Positions 13,008 through 24,415 of a stretch of DNA of 64,000 nt are shown here, piece after piece. The notes below the pieces were generated by a model. It was given only the letters and a program-made list of their open reading frames with translations, was not told the DNA's origin and ran no database searches. The number at the start of each line of letters is the position of its first letter. Positions within the stretch are counted from its first letter, which is position 1. Location: assembly GCA_026545225.1 (NCBI GenBank), contig CM048853.1, positions 17,920,755 to 17,984,754 of the forward strand, given 5' to 3'. The position numbers and the translations under genes were made by a program. This DNA is from Cornus controversa (lineage: Eukaryota; Streptophyta; Magnoliopsida; Cornales; Cornaceae).

Positions 13008-13339
13008 GGAGGTGAGGATCATATAGGAGGGACAAAGTTAAATCTCCTCAAGAGATATGGCATTGGGTGAACTTTCAATTGAAGTCGATGACCATCACCT
13101 ACGGACGTTAAATTGTAGGATTTGTATGTATTTCTATCCTTTAATTTCTTTAGTTTTCTTTTATTTTTATTTTTATTTTATTTTATTATTTTTTTCAATT
13201 TATGTTTTTCTTTATTTTTCTTCCATTATTAGGTTAGCTTTAATGTGTTTTCTTTGAGTTTTTGATGTATAAGTTGCTTCCGGGGGATGTCAAGAGATGT
13301 ATCAAGGTATTTGGACTCAAAATAGGTGAAAAAGAGAGG

Positions 13340-13525
13340 TCTCGGTCGACCTTAGGCGATGGACCCTCCAAAAATACCCTTCCCGATCGACCCTTGGTGA
13401 TAGAGACTCAACAGGCTTCAGCAGGGGGGATCGATCGCCCCCATTATTTGGCAAAGAGAGGAGACTTACAGCTGGGCGATCAATCGCCCAGTCCAAGGGG
13501 GATCGATCGCCCCAGCCCCTGAAGG
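13340..13525. repeat. A2 GATCGATCGCCCC box array
   Basis: Several copies of a GC-rich, self-complementary box (GGGGGATCGATCGCCCC at about 13425 and 13500, with variants such as GGGCGATCAATCGCCC and CTCGGTCGACCTTAGGCGATG). They stand out sharply from the AT-rich surroundings. A3 carries the matching array at 36972-37182. Confidence 0.85.
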
Positions 13526-15538
13526 CCCAATTTGACCTATTTTGCTATTTTTGCTCCCTCATAATGCCTTATATGCTCCCACTTGAAAATGCATCACTTC
13601 GGTGACTCTTTGTGCCTCTCCAACATCAAAATACACTCTAGAAATCTTTCATAACACTACTTGATCATCATCATTAATCACCATCATCATCCATTCCAAT
13701 CTATTTTTCTCCATCCTCATTAAATGATCAATTTTCTCAAGTTTCTTCTTCACAAGGAAGAAGACTTCGTTTGAAAAATAGGTTGGATTTCTTTGAGAGG
13801 TTTTGTGCTACAATTTTGGGGGAGAAAATTATGCATTGACCATGGGCCAGTTGTTTGATTTTGATGCTCCATTCCAGCTCTGACTTAGATGCTTCGACAC
13901 CACCTTGTCTTTGATTTTTTTCGGAGGTAAACTATCTTTTGTATTTTTATTTTTATTTTATTATTATTATTTTTTTCTTTCTTCTTTATTTTATTTTTCA
14001 TATTGTTTTTTTTCTTTCTTTCTTCGGTTAAAAAAAAAATTTATTTCATATTTATTTTCACCCATATTATTTCACTTGGTCTTTGGGGGAGAGTGGTCTG
14101 TTTTGACAGGTTGTAACATCCAAGTTTGGGGGTGTGCTTGCATGCCTTCATGCTAGTGGTGTGCTCTATTTTCTTTCCACTACTCTGAATTTCTGGTAAC
14201 ATCGTTCTTACTCTTCTCTTTGCTTTGATTGGGTGTACATTGAGGACAATGTACAGTTTAAGTTTGGGGTGAGGCAATGCCTATTTTTGTGCTTTATTGC
14301 ATATGGGAAAAATTTGTGAAATTCTTCTTGTATTAGGAGTTTATTTTATTTTATTTTCTTAGTTTGTTTATTTTATTTTCTTTTGTTTTATTTTTAGATA
14401 GAATGTTTTAATATTATTCAAGGGATTAATACCTTATGTAGGTGCTTAACTTGTAATTTTTGAGTATGTTTTAAATTCTTGAAAACTATGGGTTGAATTA
14501 TGTGGTTTTAATCATGGTTTGCAATAACATGCTTTGGGATGATTAATTTTAGTTTCCTTACATGCACAGACACACTAGCATAAGTCTTATGGGGTATAGA
14601 CTGTGGTTTTGAGTTATTGAGTTACATATGCTTGATATTAATTAGTATTTCTTGAGAATGAGTACCGATAATGTGTTTTACTTGACTTCAATAAAAAGAA
14701 AAAAAAAAGTGATGAATAAGCAAATCAATTTGATCCTTTTCATGAGTAACCGGGCCTCTATGCCTCAGGAAGCACGGAGTGTTCGCGTCAAAAGTGAAAG
14801 GGTGAGAAAAGATGAGCATTGGTTATCTTGATTTGTAGCCTGATTGATTTGAGTAATTAGTTTCTTCGGGGTATCTTAAAGCCTAGTACCCTAAAGCCAT
14901 CTGGTTTGGGAGTCACTGACTGAAAGTTTGCTACATGGATCTTTCAGAAAGCTTAATAAATCAAGACATTGCACAACCAATGAAGCAATGAAAAAAAAAA
15001 AGGAATGATGAAAAAAAAAATAAAAAAAAGAAAAAAGTCATGTATGCATGTTGGGAAGTATGATTTCAATAAGGGGAGCTAGTGAGTTGAAGGGGTATGT
15101 GCATTAATATATTCAGAGCTTGGTTATGCTACATGAGATGACTGCTAGTTCACTTTACACGAGGGAGCTAGAGTTGATTATTTTGAGATATGTTGATGTG
15201 AATTATGCATGGGGACCATTGATTTTAATTATAGAATTTGAAAGTTTGGAATTATTCTTGAATGCAAGTTTGTAACTATGTATTGTAATCTTCTTCTTGA
15301 ATTAATGTTGAAACAGAATTTTGAATGTTTGTGGGTAACATTTCTGGAAACCCTCACGAGACTATACTCGTCCACTAGGGGGAACCTAGGGGTTTAAAGG
15401 CTTGTTGCATATACTAAATGCAATCGTTTCTCCCACGAAAGTGGAGTTGGGTAGTTTAGTTAGTATTTGTTAGTTCTTTTGTTTTAGTTTTGTTTTATTC
15501 TATTGCTAAGGGACTAGCAATATGTAAGTTTGGGGGTG
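13526..15538 (+). other. A2 3' noncoding region
   Basis: T-rich sequence without a supported gene. It holds purine tracts AAGTTTGGGGGTG at 14122-14134 and AAGTTTGGGGTG at 14260-14271. The second follows a perfect hairpin GTACATTGAGGACAATGTAC (14235-14254). The shared 3' block is at 14750-14965, including GGTTTGGGAGTCACTGACTG. The terminal polypurine tract is at 15526-15538. The whole stretch matches A3 39,000-40,482. Confidence 0.8.
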
Positions 15539-16374
15539 TGATAGGCGTTGAATGTTACGCATTCTAGCCTCTTAACTTATGTATTTTATTCTCTTAGTGA
15601 TAGATTATTTTGTGATTTTACTTCGTTTTAGTGTTTTCTGTATTTTCAGGGCCTTAATGATTATTTCAGTTAAAACCAAGCTTTTGGGCTTTTAAAGAAG
15701 ACATCCAAGATGGTTAGAGGAAGCCTACACCAAGGAGAATCATTCAACCATTTATTTTAACTCAATTCAGCCCAAGAAAGAGGTCCAAGAGAATTACAGC
15801 TGCTTAAGAAGGTTTCGGGCCTGAAGCCCAAATCTGCCCATAATACAGTCTTAATCCTATTTTGGAAAATGGACCAGAAGTCTTATTTCTGAGCCTCAAA
15901 TCGACATAATTTTTTAGCGGGGTTGAACAAAATTTGATTCTGCACACTTTTGTATTTCACAAAAATTCCGTAAATCGGACTTCTAGTGGGTCAAAAGTTG
16001 GGCCGAAGTCAGTAGGAAAAACCCACCTGATTAGTGCTGCAGGAAACCCTAATTTATTCCTAATTGGATTAGGACTTTGATGTATTCTATTGGCTATTTA
16101 AAGTGACAAATTGGGGCTGTATTCGGGAGGCTTGGCAGCAGCTTTGAAGAGCTTTTGGAATGGAGAATCATTGGAGAACAAGGCATATAAAAATCAGAAT
16201 TTTTTTCTTTTAAATTTAATTAGAATTAATTCTGTATATTCAACTCAGTCAGACCACAGTCCCTGAGGTTCGACACCCCTTTCGATAGCTCTATTCTGCA
16301 GGGAATTCGTTCTATTGCGAAGAGTGAAAAATTTTAATTGATATACTTTTTGAGTCACACTCACACACGAATCA
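15539..16374 (+). repeat. A2 3' LTR (short form)
   Basis: Starts TGATAGGCGTTGAATG and ends CACACGAATCA like the A3 LTRs, but is 836 bp against about 1.5 kb. It is followed by chromovirus LTR sequence, the site A2 landed in. Confidence 0.88.
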
Positions 16375-17575
16375 ATTGTTTTCATTCTAAATTATGAAGT
16401 ATGATATGTGTTTATTGCATTCTTATATATATGCACTGCTTGTGAATGAACATGGTATATGTCAGATGAAACATGTAATGTGGTGAGATGCTTTCATGTA
16501 GGTCGTGTCGAATCAGCACTTAGGTGAGTTGGGGTATCTCTACTGAGCTATAGTGGTGCTCATCCCTTTATTCTAAACTCTTTTACAGATAAGGCACTGA
16601 TGACAGATGGGACTTGAGTGTCCAAGTGAAACTCTTGTAATGTCTTAATGTATTTTGGATATTGTATATTTTGTGCTATCCATGCCGGCTTGTGGCATAA
16701 GACTTCAATTGAGTTGTAGTTATGTTTTGGATAAATATAACTTGGGTTATAACCTTGTTATATGTGATAAGATAATGGACTTGTTTATGTGATGCTTGTT
16801 GGGAATTTTTGGTTTCATTTGATGAGTTAATGAAGTTTTTGGATAATTTTATTTTTGGATAAAATGTGGTTATGAGTGAGAATGACTCATATTGATGCAT
16901 AATTTCATTATGAGCATGATTTAGGACTTGTGAATGATGTAGACTCCTTTCTTGTATGATTTGGAGGTTGTTGGGATGAATTAAGTTGGTGAAAATGGCC
17001 TAAAATGTCAAAAATGGTCATTTGCAAAGCTTCAGCTTCTGGGCAGTTCGATGCATCGAAGTCCTAACTTTGATGCATCGAAAAACCTGTAGAGATTTTA
17101 GAATGTAAAAGTCCCAAGAGTTGTTTTTGGACGATACTTGTTCGATACTTATTCGATGCATCGTAGGTTCAATGCATCGAACTCGTCACTTTTTAAAGCA
17201 TACTTCGAAAATAGCCCCAAACTTCAAATAGGCATAACTTCTTCGTTTTAAATTGGATTTGAGTGTGGTTTTTTTTAAAATTGAGAATTTTAGACCCTCT
17301 TTCTAATGGAATAAGTATCATACTCAAATTACAAATTCACAGGAAGTTAGGGTTCAGATCCTTAGCTATTTATGGACATTAACTGGGCGGAACATCTCTT
17401 GTTCACCCTCGGTTCCTGAGAGAAGGGAATTGGGCTGCAACAAACATGGTATCAGAGCTTGATATCAAGGTGGAGTTAGTATTGGAATAGTTCATGTGGT
17501 TAAGTGAATGGGTTTACTCTCGGGATTCGGGTCGGTCCGAGGGAGTCCTGGTGGTCTGGATTTTGGGGCGTGACA
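16375..17575 (+). mobile_element. Chromovirus LTR piece with internal Met-type primer-site motif
   Basis: Noncoding. It matches the Del/Tekay-type LTR at 50591-52868 (read on its minus strand) in several blocks. These include GACTTGTGAATGATGTAGACTCC near 16926, the paired CGATGCATCGAAGT boxes (17045-17185), and the GGGGCGTGACA end at about 17575. ACATGGTATCAGAGCTTGAT near 17445 looks like a tRNA-Met primer site but lies about 115 bases before that end. A fossil LTR, target of A2. Confidence 0.65.
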
Positions 17576-18526
17576 AAACCAAACCCTAATCACTACAAAC
17601 TTGCATTCATTCTACAAGAACAAATGTAAATATGCAATGAAATAATCCATTCAAATCAAAACCAACAACACAGCAATTGTCTATGTCTTGGTTATACAAT
17701 CAATGCACAAATTAAATCGTTCACAAATTAATATACAATTTAAAACATTGAAAGATAGATTAGGGTTACGTCACTTACCCAGAATGGTGTTTAGCCACTC
17801 ATGATTGGAGGTCCAGGCTTGAACGATGATGAAATCGCCATCGTCTTGTCCATATCGTCACGAATCGCCTCTGTATATCTCTCTGTGTTCCTCCCCTCTA
17901 GACTACCTAGTTTTATTTTCTTTCTCCCCTTTTACTTTGTAAACAAAACACCCACGGGACTCCTCCCCTCCCAAAGTGGCCAATTCATATAAGAAAATGG
18001 CACTTGCGCCTCAAAAAGTGGCATTTGCGCCCAAAAAGTGACAGCTGCGTAAATAGGGTAGAAAGGTGCCGTAAACATCCATTTTAGGAAATTTTCATGA
18101 ACTATGAAAATGTACAGAATTGAATTTTCTTCAACCAATATGGAGTTTGGGTCATTTTGACAATCGTGTATGGAGTTATGGTCTGAATACCAACACGGGT
18201 CCAGAACTTTTCAAGCCTGAATTAGCCCAATCTTCAATGTGAATAGGCCCGTGCTCCTTTCCTACATTTACATTCATTGCCACCCCATTTCTTCAATCTA
18301 TTTAGTTTGAATCTTCAATATACACATATCTCATGGGTCAAACTTCAGCTTCTTACTACAATAGCACCATCTATAGCCCGATTACGCCATTATTAATCAG
18401 AATTACCCTTAATCACCTGAAATCATGAAAAGATTAAAATTATTAATAAAAACATGAAATAAATATTACTAAGACACTAATTCATATAATTTTAGGGGAA
18501 TTGAATGCATAACATTCATTGTTTAT
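17576..18526. other. Noncoding, LTR-like remnant of unclear family
   Basis: No supported gene. Short motifs suggest another LTR remnant on the minus strand, for example a TTAATAATGGCGTAATCGGGC string opposite 18380-18400, but I cannot place its ends. Short open frames here are not convincing. Confidence 0.35.
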
Positions 18527-19944
18527 TGATGTGGTCGGAACTAAATTATATTCTAAGCTTAATTTTGCCCTTTTTATCAAAATATAATTTAACCACTCGC
18601 AAGAGCACGAATCTTTGCAGATAGGGTTCTATATAGAGGGTATCGATCCCACGAGGACTAGTCGAAATTGCCTTAAAGGAAGATTAATTCTACTTTAATT
18701 CTAAAAACAGGTTTTTGGATTTTTGTTTATAATCTATTGCATGAATGAAATGACAATAAAATTAAAGAGTAAAGTTGGGAGAGAGAACTAGGGTTGGTTT
18801 CCACCACTAGCCATTCACATGTTCATAACTGTAGCAAGCATGGGATTTATTAATTAAATGCCTAACAATGTCATTAGGCTTGTGACCTCAATGACATATC
18901 AAAAGATCAATGTGTGTGCTAACCTATCATAATCCATCTTCAACAAGCACAGCTCTTCAACCTAACTAACTACCTAATTACTCTACTCTCTAAGTGAACA
19001 CTACATGCATCCAAACTACCTTGTCTTGGCATGGTCTATACAAATTAACATCACACATTCAATTAAATACCATTATCTAGCCATCATTTGCACTTCTTGT
19101 GGAATATGCAAATGTTGTTCATTCAAGTGACAAAATCTACTCTAAGACAAGAATAAATTCCATATCAAATGAATATATAAAAGAGATGTATTTGTGTACA
19201 TAATCACTAGGCTAAATAATCCACATTTAAGTATAAATCCCAAGAGCTACAAAGATGAACAAGTTTACATGGCTAGGGGTTGAAACCAACACCCTAGTAG
19301 AAGAGTTAGTTGCTCATGGTTGCCTTGCACCCTTCCATTGATGAAGAGAATGAAGCTTCTTGGTCTGGTTCAGCTCTCTCTCTTCCTCTCCTGAAGGTCT
19401 CTCCTCTGATTTTTTGTTGCTTGAGAGATATATGAGATATATGTGGCTTTTGGTGCTTTTAGGCTTCTTTTCTTCCTTTGGGGCCCACCATATATATATA
19501 TATATATCATTATATATATCTCTTGTATCAAGAAGGCCCCCAAAAGTCTTGTTCAAGTCAGATAATCCCCCTAAGTCGTGCAAAAAGGGGGATTTTGTTG
19601 CAAGTGGGAGAGCAGGTGAGCAAGTGGCCAAGTGGGCTCTGCAGACTTTCGATTGATCGAAATTGAATTTCGATTGATCGAGATTTCGATCAATCGAAAT
19701 GAGATCTCGATCAATTGAAATTTCGATTAATCGAAATCAACATCTCGATTGATCGAGATGCCTTGGCTGCATTTCCTGATTTCTTCTCTTGATTGCAGAA
19801 AGCTTCCAACTTTGCTCCATTTACTCCAATACCTGCAAAACATCAAAAACACAAAAATACCGTAAACATATCTTGGTAAACGCAAAAATGGAACCAACGT
19901 ATGCAATAAAGAGGGTTCAAATGCATAGAATTGAACACTTATCA
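18527..19944 (-). mobile_element. Solo LTR related to the A1 family
   Basis: A 1418-bp LTR on the minus strand (TGATG...TTATCA on plus) with no internal region, flanked by a perfect 5-bp duplication TTTAT (18522-18526 and 19945-19949). It shares several blocks with the A1 LTR, such as TATCGATCCCACGAGGA and the CTAGGGTTGGTTTCCACC block. It has its own palindromic array, TCGATTGATCGAAAT type, at 19650-19763. Such solo LTRs arise by recombination between the two LTRs of a full element. Confidence 0.92.
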
Positions 19945-22019
19945 TTTATCATAATACATGATGTATAATTTTTCTAGGTTGAGATTCTTATTCTATATGG
20001 ATATACATATGTTTCTTATGACTAGAAATGGTTGTTATATGTTTTATATTACATGGATTGCTTATTTGTGCAAAATAGACTATGTATGGCATATATGAGA
20101 TTTTGGGAAAAATGATAAAAATTTAGTTTTAGGGTCTAAGCTTATGTATATGTTCATATGATTCTTGCATGACATGCTAGAATTGAATTAGGACAAGAAA
20201 TGTGTGCAATGCATCGTGACTTGTAATTGTGTATGCAAAATGTGATATATTTTGTGTGAGTGTGGGGGTTGTGTCTCGAAAGTGGCTCGTGGAAAAGTAG
20301 TAGGGGAATATATCTTCTGGTTTTGTAAGACCTTAACCTTGTGCAAGATGGGTGGTAACCAGTTGGGTTAGTAGCCCGAAACAACCAAACTCTTGAGATA
20401 TGGAACTTTGGTACGTATCTTATGTTGTGTGTGTGAGTGTGAACCAATTCTGAGAGCGCTTGAGTCTTATGTGTAGCTTATATATAACTTATGTGAATTA
20501 CATAACTTGTCTGGATGTTTATGCATTTTTGATTTTTGTCATATGTTACATATATGATGAAAATGTGTTATGTGTATGAAATGCGTTTATATGGTTATCA
20601 AGTTATACTTAATGTATATACCATGACGTGAACGAATTGAACGTTTAAGCTTGTGACTAGAATGCTAGGGGGAATGACACATATTTGTTGGACATGAGTT
20701 GAGTTTTATATATTGAATATGAAATGTGGCCTTGAATGGATTGCACAATACATTAACCTTGAGCTCGTTGAAACTGCTCATCCCCCTACACTAACACTTT
20801 CAAGATATGGCAAGGAGGTGGTTGAGGATGCACAACCATGAGTTGGTTATAGAGTAGAAAAACTCCATTTTTGGGCTTTTGTGTGTTTTGATACATGTGT
20901 ATAGACGTCCATGTCGACTTGTTTCATGTGGACTAGCTTAGAAAAATTGTATATATTTTGGATAAGTGTGTATGAGAGTTTAACTGTTCTATCTATGTAT
21001 GATAAGTTTAATAACTCTTGAAGATTATGTAAAATTGATGCTTTTTGAAGTAGGTATATGATAATGCATGGATTATTATTTTTGTGTTTCAAGTGTATGA
21101 GGTGGAATCTAATTGTGATAAATTATCACTTTGTGGATGTTTGGGTTGTGCAGAATTGATAATTATGTTCTATGATTTTATGTTTAGGATGATGAATTGG
21201 ATGGAGAATGATTATTGTAATAACTTGGTGGTTTGTTAATTTAATAGGGTAAGTGATTACGATGTATCGTAATATCCATTACGATGCATTGTGATTTGGC
21301 GATGCATCGTAATCCCATTGGCGATGCATCATAAAATAAGTGATAATTTGGGTCATTTTTTAAAAGATTTTGCAAGATGTTACGCACCTTGTGCGATGCA
21401 TCATAAATATGATACATCGTAACCAACATTATGATGCATTGCAATGTGTGGTTGGTGGATTGTTGAGATAGTGTTGGAGGATCTAGAGATGTCATGTAAT
21501 GGACCCACAATAAATTATTAAGGTTGAGTCATACGTAGGTAACGTAGGTGGGTAAATATGATTCCATGTTGATTTAGTGATTGAGGTATTGTATTAGAAT
21601 TTAATAGTCGAAATCGCCCTTGTAATTACGAGCAAGTTTCGAGATTGGTCCAAACTTCAATCGGGCGTAACTTCTTTGTTTTAGCTCAGATTTTACCGTA
21701 GTTTTTTTTTAAATTGAGTATTTTTAGATCCTCTTTTCAATGGACTAAGTATCACTCTAAAATTACAAACACGTAGGAAGTTAGGTTCTGGAATTGTGCA
21801 GTTCATGAGTGCGAACTGGGTTGGACTTTCACTGTTCACCCCCACTTTCTATATCAATATTGGTATCAGAAAGGAGGGGCGTGAAAACATGGTATCAAGG
21901 CTGGTATCAGAATGGTAATGGTGTATGAAAGTCATGAGTGGTTGACTTGGACTCAACTTCAAGATTCAAACCCAGTGATAGAGTCTTTGGTGTCTCGAGT
22001 TTCAGGGCATGATAGGTGA
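19945..22019 (+). mobile_element. Chromovirus LTR piece
   Basis: Noncoding, T-rich. It contains GATGCATCG-type boxes at 21258-21440 and several TGGTATCAGA or TGGTATCAAGG motifs at 21855-21912. An end-like GGGCATGATA follows near 22010. Blocks match the chromovirus LTR pieces at 16375-17575 and 52869-53143. No reliable outer boundary is visible. Confidence 0.55.
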
Positions 22020-22368
22020 GGTTGCATATTGTTTTCCATTGCCACCACAAATGTCAAGTGTACATAACACTTTTCATGTTTCTATGTTATAAAAGAATGA
22101 ACCGGACCCTTCATATGTGCTAGATTGGACAGATTTTGAGGTGGAGGAGGACATGTCATTTGAAGACAGGCCGATTTAGATTCTAGAATCTAGAGACCAA
22201 GTACTTCAAGTTAAGACCATTCCATTGGTCAAGGTACTTTAGAAACACTACAGAATTGAAGGAGTTACGTGGGAACGGGAATAAGAAATGCATTTCAAGT
22301 ATCTCAATTTTTTCACCACTTGAGGTACGTTTAATTTCAAGGATGAAATTCCTTGAGGGTTGGGAGGT
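22020..22368 (+). pseudogene. Chromovirus integrase C-terminus/chromodomain remnant (fossil)
   Basis: Translated on the plus strand, pieces read PDPSYVLDWTDFEVEEDM and KTIPLVKVL, matching the chromodomain-bearing end of the minus-strand chromovirus at 45739-46137. The purine-rich GGGTTGGGAGGT tract at 22358-22368 leads into the LTR start at 22369. It is broken. Confidence 0.75.
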
Positions 22369-22787
22369 TGTAAAGAACGGATCCAATTTTGACCGATTTC
22401 CATTTTATTCATCATTTTTGTCATAAATGCATTTTAAATGATGTTTAGCATGTTTTAAATGTGAGAAACATGTTTGGAAAGTCTTTTAGAGGTTTTGGAA
22501 ATTTTTTGGAACGTTTGGGTAAATTTGAGAATTTTAGGTTAACGGGGCTTGGGACACGGGTTAGGTGGGCCTCGTAATCCAAAAAATTTTTGAAAAAAAT
22601 ATTATCTTTTTGTTTAGATCAAATGAAATATTAAATGAGTTAAGGAAACAATTTCGGAACCATAGCCACTTTCAAAATTAAAAACGGAGGTCAAGATGGT
22701 ACGTTATGTATTGTATATGTGTTAGTTAAGGTTTATGAATGCATTGTATAACTTTGCATTTACTTGAGAAACATTTGTGATGTTTGA
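22369..22787 (+). repeat. Chromovirus 3' LTR, first part (split by A4)
   Basis: Starts TGTAAAGAACGGATCC after a purine tract and runs as the Del/Tekay-type LTR, with GCATTTTAAATGATGTTTAGC as a shared block. At 22788 it is interrupted by A4; TTTGA at 22783-22787 is repeated at 44492-44496, where the host LTR resumes. Confidence 0.8.
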
Positions 22788-24226
22788 TGATAAGCGTTGA
22801 ATGTTATACATTCTCGCGCCTTTACTTATGTATCTTGATCCCATAACTGCACATATTGTATAGTTTTTATGTGTTTTTATGTTTTTGATGATTTCAAGTT
22901 CAAACTCAGAATGTGGCGTAATTCAACTCCTTTATCAGCTCAACAATGTATTCCTATTTCTTACCATACTTCATGCAAAGTCTTCATCAAGGAATAGTGA
23001 AGGGCGTGTCAAGACCAGAGTCAAAAAGATAGAAAGTTAAAGATCTGTAAAAGAAGGAAGATCGATGTATTGAAGTGCCTACTTCAATGCATCGCAGCTT
23101 CGATGCATCAAAGTTCCTACTTTGATGCATCGTTCGAACCTACTGAAGATATTTTTTTGCAGATATTTTCTTCACTTGCCACTTGTCTAATTCTGCTTGG
23201 ATAAAACCTTGCATGAAATTTCTATGATATTTTGAGCCTCAGATCAGTTATATAGCTAGAGAATATGTAATAAAAAAGACACACAATTCTTGTAAAAGAG
23301 AGCATATTTTAGAATTTTAGAGAGAGAAAGTAAAGTTCTAGAGAGAGAAAGCTTCAAAGAGGGCTTTGTAAAGCCTTGAAGACCATTTTGAGCATGGGAC
23401 CATCTCTGTCTATGGAGTGCTGCCAGCCCACCATAATCCTTCTCTAGGGTTTTGACAAACCCTAACTTTGTAAATATGTTCTAACTTCATTGAATTAGGA
23501 ATTTTTATGTATTTGATGTATATGTATCTTGCCTTGTTCCTTATATAATTATAAGTTTACAAATTCTACATGTTCATGTGTTGTGATTTATCTTCTTGTC
23601 TTAGAATGCTTAAATTCCTCACATGATCTTCAAACACTTGTATGTTTCACAAGGACTACAAGTGATGACTTGAGACTACTTTTCACTATAACATGCATAG
23701 CTAGATTTGCATAGTCCGTGCTTATAAAAGGTGATTTTGCTTCAATTAGGTAAGTAGGTAGGTAGGGAAATCAAGTGACACTGATTTCACTCCAAGTAGG
23801 TAATTAGGTAAATAAAAAAAATCACGTTTTTCAAAGATAGATTATAGTATATTAAGGTGTATGTTTTTTCTTAGCGACGTCGTTGTAGGTGGGACTTGTC
23901 ATCACGTCATTAGTACAGATTTGCATGAATTCCCCCAATTTTATTATCAGTGTGACATACTACGAGGTTAGCAGGGATGTCTAACCCTAGTCCTTTATTC
24001 TTCTCTCAACCTTTGTATTTAAATTACTTTTATGCTTTCAAAGTAGAGTAAGCAACAACCAACACGATTGGGGTTTAAACAAGAACCAACCCTCAACCTT
24101 TAGTGAATTATATATACGTAGTCTCTGTGGGATCGACACCCTCAACTTAGAGCCTTATCCTTCAAGGATTCGTTCTATTGCATGTGGTAAATTTATAAAT
24201 TGCAAGTAGCGCAACCGCACACAACA
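22788..24226 (+). repeat. A4 5' LTR
   Basis: A 1439-bp LTR from TGATAAGCGTTGAATG to ACACAACA. The 23060-23130 part carries CGATGCATCG-type boxes around AAGT/ACTT pairs. A stretch near 23230-23300 is followed by AGAGAGAAAG repeats and a CT-rich segment. TGTGGGATCGACACCCTC near 24126 resembles the Athila LTR segment TGAGGTTCGACACCCC of A2. Confidence 0.93.
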
Positions 24227-24231
24227 ATTTT

Positions 24232-24249
24232 TGGCACCGTTGCTGGGGA
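24232..24249 (+). other. A4 primer-binding site (tRNA-Asp type)
   Basis: TGGCACCGTTGCTGGGGA, two bases different from the A3 site TGGCGCCGTTGCCGGGGA, five bases inside the LTR end. Confidence 0.88.
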
Positions 24250-24415
24250 CTACGATTAAATTGCTAAATTAGAGGATTGAGTCTAGTTTAAATTTTAATT
24301 TAATTCATTCTTTATATTCTTTATTTGTAAGTATCTTTATCTTTATTTATTAAGTGTTTCATTGTAGGTTCTTGTCTAATCAAGGCAGCAAAACTTAAAG
24401 TTTTCTTTTATTCAT

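Larger units (their letters stand above)
11543..16374 (+). mobile_element. Element A2: reduced Athila-lineage copy of the A3 family
   Basis: A2 begins inside its 5' LTR (11543-11658 remains beside A1), then the primer site TGGCGCCGTTGCCGGGGA at 11664-11681. It has gag remnants, a long AT-rich noncoding 3' part, the polypurine tract (15526-15538) and a 3' LTR (15539-16374). The noncoding 3' part matches A3 (38,851-40,482) closely. Compared with A3 it is strongly shortened. No reverse transcriptase, RNase H, integrase or env-position frame is recognisable. It is an old non-autonomous derivative, interrupted by A1 and itself inserted in chromovirus LTR sequence. Confidence 0.88.

Noticed and set aside
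13057-14156. Phe/Tyr-rich open frames that look like membrane proteins
   Set aside because: They come from T-rich noncoding DNA of A2 and are not kept in the matching part of A3.
17445-17470. Possible tRNA gene from the TGGTATCAGAGC motif
   Set aside because: Only the primer-site word is present; there is no cloverleaf around it.
23529-23714. A 61-residue frame found again at 43794-43979 nearly unchanged
   Set aside because: Both lie at the same place in the two LTRs of A4, so the repeat is due to LTR identity, not to coding selection.
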